This document shows, in pieces, positions 6,663-9,927 of a stretch of 9,927 bases of DNA (position 1 is the first letter of the stretch; every line of letters begins with the position of its first letter). The stretch spans positions 1 through 9,927 of the forward strand of contig JAJRUC010000101.1 in NCBI GenBank assembly GCA_024278015.1, written 5' to 3'. The position numbers were made by a program, and so were the translations under genes. The stretch is from Chloroflexota bacterium (GTDB taxonomy: Bacteria; Chloroflexota; Anaerolineae; 4572-78). Below the pieces are notes generated by a model. It saw only the letters and a program-made list of their open reading frames with translations. It had not been told where the DNA came from and made no database searches.

Positions 6663-6708
6663 AGTCTCCGTAAATCTGTTCATGATTTATGGAGGCTCTT
6701 TTGTGTTT
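6663..6708 (+). terminator. intrinsic terminator after rplS
   Basis: A 14-bp stem, AGTCTCCGTAAATC (6663-6676) with GATTTATGGAGGCT (6684-6697), including two G-T wobble pairs, with a seven-base loop and then CTTTTGTGTTT. It ends just 15-25 bases before rnhB. Confidence 0.8.
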
Positions 6709-6722
6709 AGCGTGGTCAGGAC

Positions 6723-7364
6723 ATGCGTTATCCCCACCTAAATCTGGAAACAGCCCTGCAAAGGCAAGGTCTGCCATACATTGCCGGCATTGATGAGGCC
6801 GGGCGCGGGGCGTGGGCCGGGCCGGTGGTGGCCGCCGCCGTAATATTGCCCCCCGCCGAAGCAAAAGTGACTGCCGTCTTGCGCGGCGTCAACGACTCCA
6901 AAAAATTAACGCCCCGCCGGCGCGAAACACTCTTTGAAACCATCACCCAAACCGCCGTAGCGGTGGGGGTGGGAGTCAGTGCGGCGGGGTTTATCGACAA
7001 ACACCGCATTATGGCCGCCACCCGGCGCGCCATGGGGCAGGCTATTGCCCGCCTGACCCCTTCACCCCATTATTTATTAATCGATGCCGTCTCTTTGCCG
7101 CAAATTCCCCTGCCTCAACGCGCCTTTTTCAAAGCCGACACCATTTCTCTCAGCGTGGCTGCGGCTTCGATTGTGGCCAAAGTTACCCGCGACCGATTAA
7201 TGGTATTGCTGGCAGACAGCTATCCGGGCTACGGCTTTGCCCGCCACAAAGGCTACGGCACGGCAACGCATCGGGCCGCGCTGGAACGCCTGGGGCCGTG
7301 CAACATCCATCGCCACAGCTTTGCTCCCCTACGCTCCCTTGCCCAAAAATCTAATCGACACTGA
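6723..7364 (+). CDS. rnhB: ribonuclease HII
   Basis: A 213-residue cytoplasmic nuclease that cuts the RNA strand of RNA/DNA hybrids and removes single ribonucleotides from DNA. The four acidic catalytic residues of the family can be placed: Asp24 and Glu25 in GIDEAGRG (22-29), Asp121 in LLIDAV, and Asp139 before the SLSVAAASIVAKVTRD block (142-157). The C-terminal GFARHKGYGTATH (171-183) is also typical. A stop codon at 6708 rules out longer N-termini; the ATG at 6723 has only a weak, close AGG upstream. The rplS terminator lies immediately before it and no clear separate promoter was found, so it may depend on read-through. Its last 14 bases overlap the convergent translin-family gene. Confidence 0.97.
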   Translation: MRYPHLNLETALQRQGLPYIAGIDEAGRGAWAGPVVAAAVILPPAEAKVTAVLRGVNDSKKLTPRRRETLFETITQTAVAVGVGVSAAGFIDKHRIMAATRRAMGQAIARLTPSPHYLLIDAVSLPQIPLPQRAFFKADTISLSVAAASIVAKVTRDRLMVLLADSYPGYGFARHKGYGTATHRAALERLGPCNIHRHSFAPLRSLAQKSNRH

Positions 7365-7986
7365 GGCGGTCTTCAAAGGCGGCCAGAGCCTTCTTCATGG
7401 CCTCTTGCCGGACGGCTGTGGTCACGTCGCCCCGCGTGCGCTCCAAAATGCCACGGGCGATGTCTGTTTTGCGGCGCAAGTCTCTGGTTATGGCCGCCGG
7501 AAAATCGACCGTAATCAGGGCGGTGTAAATTTCATCCATCAAATTGAGCGCGCGCTCGCCGGCGGCCATATCGCCCCGACGCAGCGCATCCAGGGCGTAG
7601 CGACGCAACTCGCCGACCGTCTCTGCCATGCCGTTGATGTAAGCCGCGTTTTCTATGTGCAGCGATTGCGGGGTGGGCAACGGCTGCTCCAGGATGAAAG
7701 CGCGGGTCAAATTCGCTTCGGCGAACTCTTTGAGGGCATCCTGGGTGTAGCCGGCATGGTAAATATCGCTGAACCGGCCGGCCCCCTTGACCATCTCGGC
7801 GGCTATCTGCTCTGCCGAAGCCAGTAAATCGGCGGCCTGTTCCGCTTCTCCCCGGTGCGTCGCCCGAATGGCGTTGGCGCAAAAGCGAATCAACTCGCGC
7901 GATAATTTCAGGGTATCATCCCGAACTTCGGATTTTGCCAGAAAATTTTGATTAATATCCTGCACAATGGTGTGAATTTGGTTCAA
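7351..7986 (-). CDS. translin family protein
   Basis: A 211-residue, almost wholly helical protein recognised as translin/TRAX-like. Family wording: DDTLKLSRELIRFCANAIRA (23-42) followed by a conserved HRGE, KEFAEAN at 86-92, the YINGMAETVGELRRY helix at 116-130 and TRDLRRKTDIARGILERTRG near 167-186. Translins bind RNA and single-stranded DNA, and TRAX-type members have acidic ribonuclease residues; Glu87, Glu90, Glu122 and Glu126 are possible counterparts here, by inference only. Homologues are best known from eukaryotes and archaea and are sparse in bacteria. The start is TTG with GGGAG six bases upstream. It follows the CBS gene by 53 bases without a promoter, so the two look co-transcribed. 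Its 3' end overlaps rnhB by 14 bases. Confidence 0.82.
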   Translation of the reverse strand: MNQIHTIVQDINQNFLAKSEVRDDTLKLSRELIRFCANAIRATHRGEAEQAADLLASAEQIAAEMVKGAGRFSDIYHAGYTQDALKEFAEANLTRAFILEQPLPTPQSLHIENAAYINGMAETVGELRRYALDALRRGDMAAGERALNLMDEIYTALITVDFPAAITRDLRRKTDIARGILERTRGDVTTAVRQEAMKKALAAFEDRLSVD

Positions 7987-8039
7987 GACCTGCTCCCGAT
8001 GAGTGTTTTCAGAGCCGCTTGTTACGGCATCCCGATGAA

Positions 8040-8456
8040 TTATGCGGCTGACGGTGACGCCGAAGCCATATCGCGCACAATGTCCGTTTGCGAAATGACC
8101 CCCACGGGCCGCACAGCGTTTTCGTGGCCTGTGACTGACTCAACAATAACCAGACGGTGAATTTTTTGCTGCACCAGTTTTCTGCTGGCCTCTTTGATGG
8201 GCAAATCGGGCGAACACGTTGCCACGTTGGTTTTCATCACGTGGTCTGCGGTCAGGCCATACCAGTATTCATCAAAACCACGCAATTCCACCAGGTCAAT
8301 GCGGGTGATGATACCGGCCAGATAGTCTTCCTGGGTCAGCACCAGCACCGAACTGACATCCTGGGCGGTCATAATCTGGGCCACTTCCGGCACGGTTGCG
8401 CTTAAAGAACAGCAATGGATGTTTTTTGACATCACATCCCGAATCAGTTTTTCCAT
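8040..8456 (-). CDS. tandem CBS domain protein
   Basis: A 138-residue protein made of just two CBS domains, about 4-58 and 70-131. Each shows the usual beginning (IRDVMS, ADHVMKT) and the closing Gly-hydrophobic-x-(T/S)-x-x-D motif (GIITRIDL at 48-55, GVISQTDI at 119-126). CBS pairs bind adenosine nucleotides such as AMP, ATP or S-adenosylmethionine and regulate partner proteins; the ligand here is unknown. ATG start with AAGGA six bases upstream. It leads a two-gene unit with the translin-family gene, its most likely partner. A MITE-like element begins only 19 bases upstream of the start codon, so transcription must come from within or beyond that element. Confidence 0.93.
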   Translation of the reverse strand: MEKLIRDVMSKNIHCCSLSATVPEVAQIMTAQDVSSVLVLTQEDYLAGIITRIDLVELRGFDEYWYGLTADHVMKTNVATCSPDLPIKEASRKLVQQKIHRLVIVESVTGHENAVRPVGVISQTDIVRDMASASPSAA

Positions 8457-8475
8457 GTTGCATCCTTTCCTGGGC

Positions 8476-8706
8476 TAAGTGCCTATCCGTAAAATACTTG
8501 TGGCACTCATTGTCAAACAACAAGCCGATGAAGTTGTAGTTGCTCCCCCCTTAATCCCTGATGAAGAAACCGCTTCGCGCCCTCACAGAGGGGGGGAAAT
8601 TCCCTCCCCCTTTTAGGGGGAGGGGTAAAAAGCGCGCATCCGGTTGTTTTCAACCTCAACTGGCCTGACCATCACCCGGCGTAATTAATTTACGGATAGA
8701 CACTTA
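8476..8706. mobile_element. MITE-like element with 18-bp terminal inverted repeats
   Basis: A 231-bp non-coding element. Left TAAGTGCCTATCCGTAAA (8476-8493) and right TTTACGGATAGACACTTA (8689-8706) are inverted repeats with one mismatch. No target duplication is evident. The interior carries a 31-base block (8555-8585) identical to 3518-3548 in the other element, and ends in the same GGGAGGGGTAAAA wording (8618-8630). The terminal repeats differ from the other element. TTGACA on the minus strand (8516-8511) could be a -35 box for the CBS gene, but no convincing -10 follows at the right distance. Confidence 0.75.
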
Positions 8707-8734
8707 AACCAAATAGTCGTTTGACGGCAATTTT

Positions 8735-8761
8735 ACCCCCTCCCTTGCAGGGGGAGGGGGT
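8735..8761 (-). repeat. C-run/G-run hairpin downstream of ssb
   Basis: ACCCCCTCCC (8735-8744) pairs perfectly with GGGAGGGGGT (8752-8761) around seven bases. It begins 16 bases after the ssb stop and may define the ssb transcript end, but the following minus-strand bases are TAAAATT-like rather than a T-run. The preceding TTTT makes it a minimal copy of the TTTTACCCCCT repeats in the region. Confidence 0.6.
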
Positions 8762-8776
8762 GTACCTGTATAGTTA

Positions 8777-9211
8777 CTAAAAGGGAATATCTTCTTCTGC
8801 CGTATTGGCCGGGGGAGTAGTAGCCGCCGCGCCGCCGGACGGGCCGAAATCGCCGCCGGCCTGCCCGCCGCTGCTCAGGAATTTAACCTCGAAGGCGGTT
8901 ATCTCGTAGCTGGCGCGGGGCGTGCCGTCGCTGGCTGTCCACACGCGGGGGCCGCCGGTTTCCTTGTCCGGGTTCAGGCGGCCTTCAATGTAAACCTGCC
9001 GCCCTTTGGAAAGGTACTGGTTGCACGTTTCGGCCAGATTACGCCACACGGATATTCGAAACCAGACTGTTTCTTCTCCTTTTGAACCGTCCTTGTTCTT
9101 CCACTTCCGATTGGAGGCCACATTAAAACTGGCGACCGGCGTGCCATCCGTCATATATCGTAATTCCGGGTCTGCGCCCAAATTGCCGATAATTGCTACT
9201 TTGTGGAACAT
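8777..9211 (-). CDS. ssb: single-stranded DNA-binding protein
   Basis: A 144-residue protein that coats single-stranded DNA in replication, repair and recombination. The OB-fold spans about 1-112 (FHKVAIIGNLGADPELRY start, VASFNVASNRKW at 26-37, WFRISVWRNLAE at 50-61, KGRQVYIEGRL at 69-79). A Gly/Ala-rich linker (about 114-137) follows, and the protein ends in the acidic tip EEDIPF (139-144), the docking site for partner enzymes in this family. The start is ATG at 9211 because a perfect AGGAGG lies 8 bases upstream; an in-frame TTG at 9238 would lie before that site. It has a good promoter at 9261-9289 and is divergent from the TPR-like gene. Confidence 0.97.
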   Translation of the reverse strand: MFHKVAIIGNLGADPELRYMTDGTPVASFNVASNRKWKNKDGSKGEETVWFRISVWRNLAETCNQYLSKGRQVYIEGRLNPDKETGGPRVWTASDGTPRASYEITAFEVKFLSSGGQAGGDFGPSGGAAATTPPANTAEEDIPF

Positions 9212-9260
9212 CTTCGCTTCCTCCTGTTTATTAAACAATTGAGATTATTCTGATACCATA

Positions 9261-9289
9261 AGTATACCATCTCCCTTTTATCAGCACAA
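9261..9289 (-). promoter_or_regulatory. ssb promoter with direct repeat at the -10
   Basis: On the minus strand, TTGTGC (9289-9284) and TATACT (9266-9261) are 17 bases apart. The -10 is embedded in a direct repeat, ATACCAT at 9254-9260 and 9265-9271 on the plus strand (11-base period), which could be a regulator site. Confidence 0.65.
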
Positions 9290-9351
9290 TCGAACGACGC
9301 TCTCTTTTTTAGCTCTCAACGGGCCTTTGGTACTACGCAACGGCCGGCTAA

Positions 9352-9380
9352 TTGACAAAAGACCAATTTTGACCTACATT
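9352..9380 (+). promoter_or_regulatory. sigma70-type promoter for the TPR-like gene
   Basis: A perfect TTGACA (9352-9357) and TACATT (9375-9380) with a 17-base spacer; the start is near 9387. A second set, TTGACC (9369-9374) and TTATGT (9392-9397), also 17 bases apart, overlaps it. Confidence 0.7.
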
Positions 9381-9425
9381 AATGATAGAGATTATGTAAA
9401 TCAGCGCCGAAGCAGGTTAATTTTT

Positions 9426-9927
9426 ATGGCTTTTGAATCCAAAACAGCGGCTGAACTCTTTGCCGAAAGCAAATCTTTGGCCCAGGCCGGCAGAAAACAG
9501 GCCGCCCGAAAATACCTTTGGCAAGCTCTGGAGCTTGAACCGCAAAACGAAACCTGCTGGCTGTATATGGCCGGTATTGCCGCCGGCCCCGCCGAAGCCT
9601 TGTCTGCGTTGGATAAAGTGGCCCGCATCAATCCCGGCCACCCCCTGCTGGCTAAAGCCCGAACATGGGTTGCTCGCACCTGGCCCCAACCCGCTCCCCA
9701 CCCCAATGCCCCCCCGCCCCCCGCCGCCCAAAAACAAACGCGCCGTCGCGCCCTTCGGCCGGCCGTAAGCGGCGCTATTTTGGTGATGGCGCTGGCATTA
9801 ATGGCCGGTCTGTTTTCTGCCGGCGCAACGGCCAATTTGCCGGCCGGCGCGCGGGCCACCCCCCCCCCCACCGAAGGGCAAATACTGGCCGGCCTGCAAG
9901 CGCAAGTGGCCGCCGCCCAAACCAACC
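9426..9927 (+). CDS. TPR-like, single-pass membrane protein (3' partial)
   Basis: Frame 9426 onward stays open to the window end (167 codons) with no stop. Residues 7-82 read as helical TPR-like repeats, with AGRKQAARKYLWQALELEPQ at 21-40, NETCWLYMAGIAAGPAEAL at 41-59 and a second INPGHPLLAKA at 68-78. A Pro/Ala-rich linker (about 86-102) and a basic patch (QTRRRALR, 104-111) precede a hydrophobic segment (about 113-135) that could span the membrane, with the N-terminus probably inside. A low-complexity Pro stretch follows, encoded by a run of 11 C. ATG start with a weak AGGT about 8 bases upstream and a strong promoter. The function is unknown; TPRs usually mediate protein binding. Other open frames here on both strands lack this pattern and are judged spurious. 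Confidence 0.75.
   Translation, partial: MAFESKTAAELFAESKSLAQAGRKQAARKYLWQALELEPQNETCWLYMAGIAAGPAEALSALDKVARINPGHPLLAKARTWVARTWPQPAPHPNAPPPPAAQKQTRRRALRPAVSGAILVMALALMAGLFSAGATANLPAGARATPPPTEGQILAGLQAQVAAAQTN

Larger units (their letters stand above)
8457..8776. other. gene-free spacer filled by a MITE-like element and a hairpin
   Basis: This 320-base gap holds the CBS gene's ribosome binding site (8463-8467), a MITE-like element (8476-8706) and a C-run/G-run hairpin (8735-8761). No credible gene is present. Confidence 0.85.

Noticed and set aside
9433..9768. Plus-strand open frame of 111 codons in another frame
   Set aside because: It starts at TTG inside the TPR-like gene, is full of Pro and Trp without a pattern, and stops where the true frame continues.
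9401..9925. Minus-strand open frame of 174 codons opposite the TPR-like gene
   Set aside because: Composition is Ala/Gly/Arg-rich with no pattern, while the opposite strand has a promoter, an ATG and TPR-like repeats.

Overview
The window looks like chromosomal DNA from a member of the Chloroflexota, probably Anaerolineae or a related class. This is inferred from three things: the phosphatase / DUF3090 / SCO1664-type gene trio, which is typical of Actinobacteria and Chloroflexota; a rare bacterial translin-family gene; and intergenic regions packed with C-run/G-run palindromes. No rRNA, tRNA, CRISPR array or complete transposase gene was seen.

Layout. 1-266: short spacer with three very stable GC hairpins. 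267-2774 (minus): a GAF-PAS sensor protein that resembles a histidine kinase but lacks the phospho-accepting histidine, followed by peptide deformylase (def), with a strong promoter at 2831-2859. 2775-3674: 900 bases without a gene, holding a dispersed palindromic repeat, four near-identical hairpins, a 61-bp tandem duplication and a MITE-like element. 3675-5686 (plus): a tightly packed three-gene operon of histidine phosphatase, DUF3090 zinc-motif protein and SCO1664-type kinase-fold protein. 5866-6618 (plus): FmdB-type zinc ribbon protein and ribosomal protein L19 (rplS), each with its own well-formed promoter, then a terminator and RNase HII (rnhB). 7351-8456 (minus): a two-CBS-domain protein and a translin-family protein, convergent with and overlapping rnhB. 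8457-8776: a second MITE-like element. 8777-9211 (minus): single-stranded DNA-binding protein (ssb). 9426-9927 (plus): the start of a TPR-like, membrane-anchored protein cut by the window end; ssb and this gene diverge from a shared promoter region.

How the genes work together. Several are ordinary housekeeping functions: deformylation of nascent proteins, ribosome assembly, RNA/DNA hybrid removal and ssDNA protection. The parts that may be less described are the three-gene trio, where a phosphatase fold and a kinase-like fold are co-encoded with a zinc-motif protein of unknown role; the CBS-translin pair; the apparently inactive histidine kinase upstream of def; and two MITE-like elements that share a core but have different terminal repeats, each sitting just upstream of an operon's first ribosome binding site. 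The octamer GGCCGGCC is also strongly enriched, mainly in the trio.
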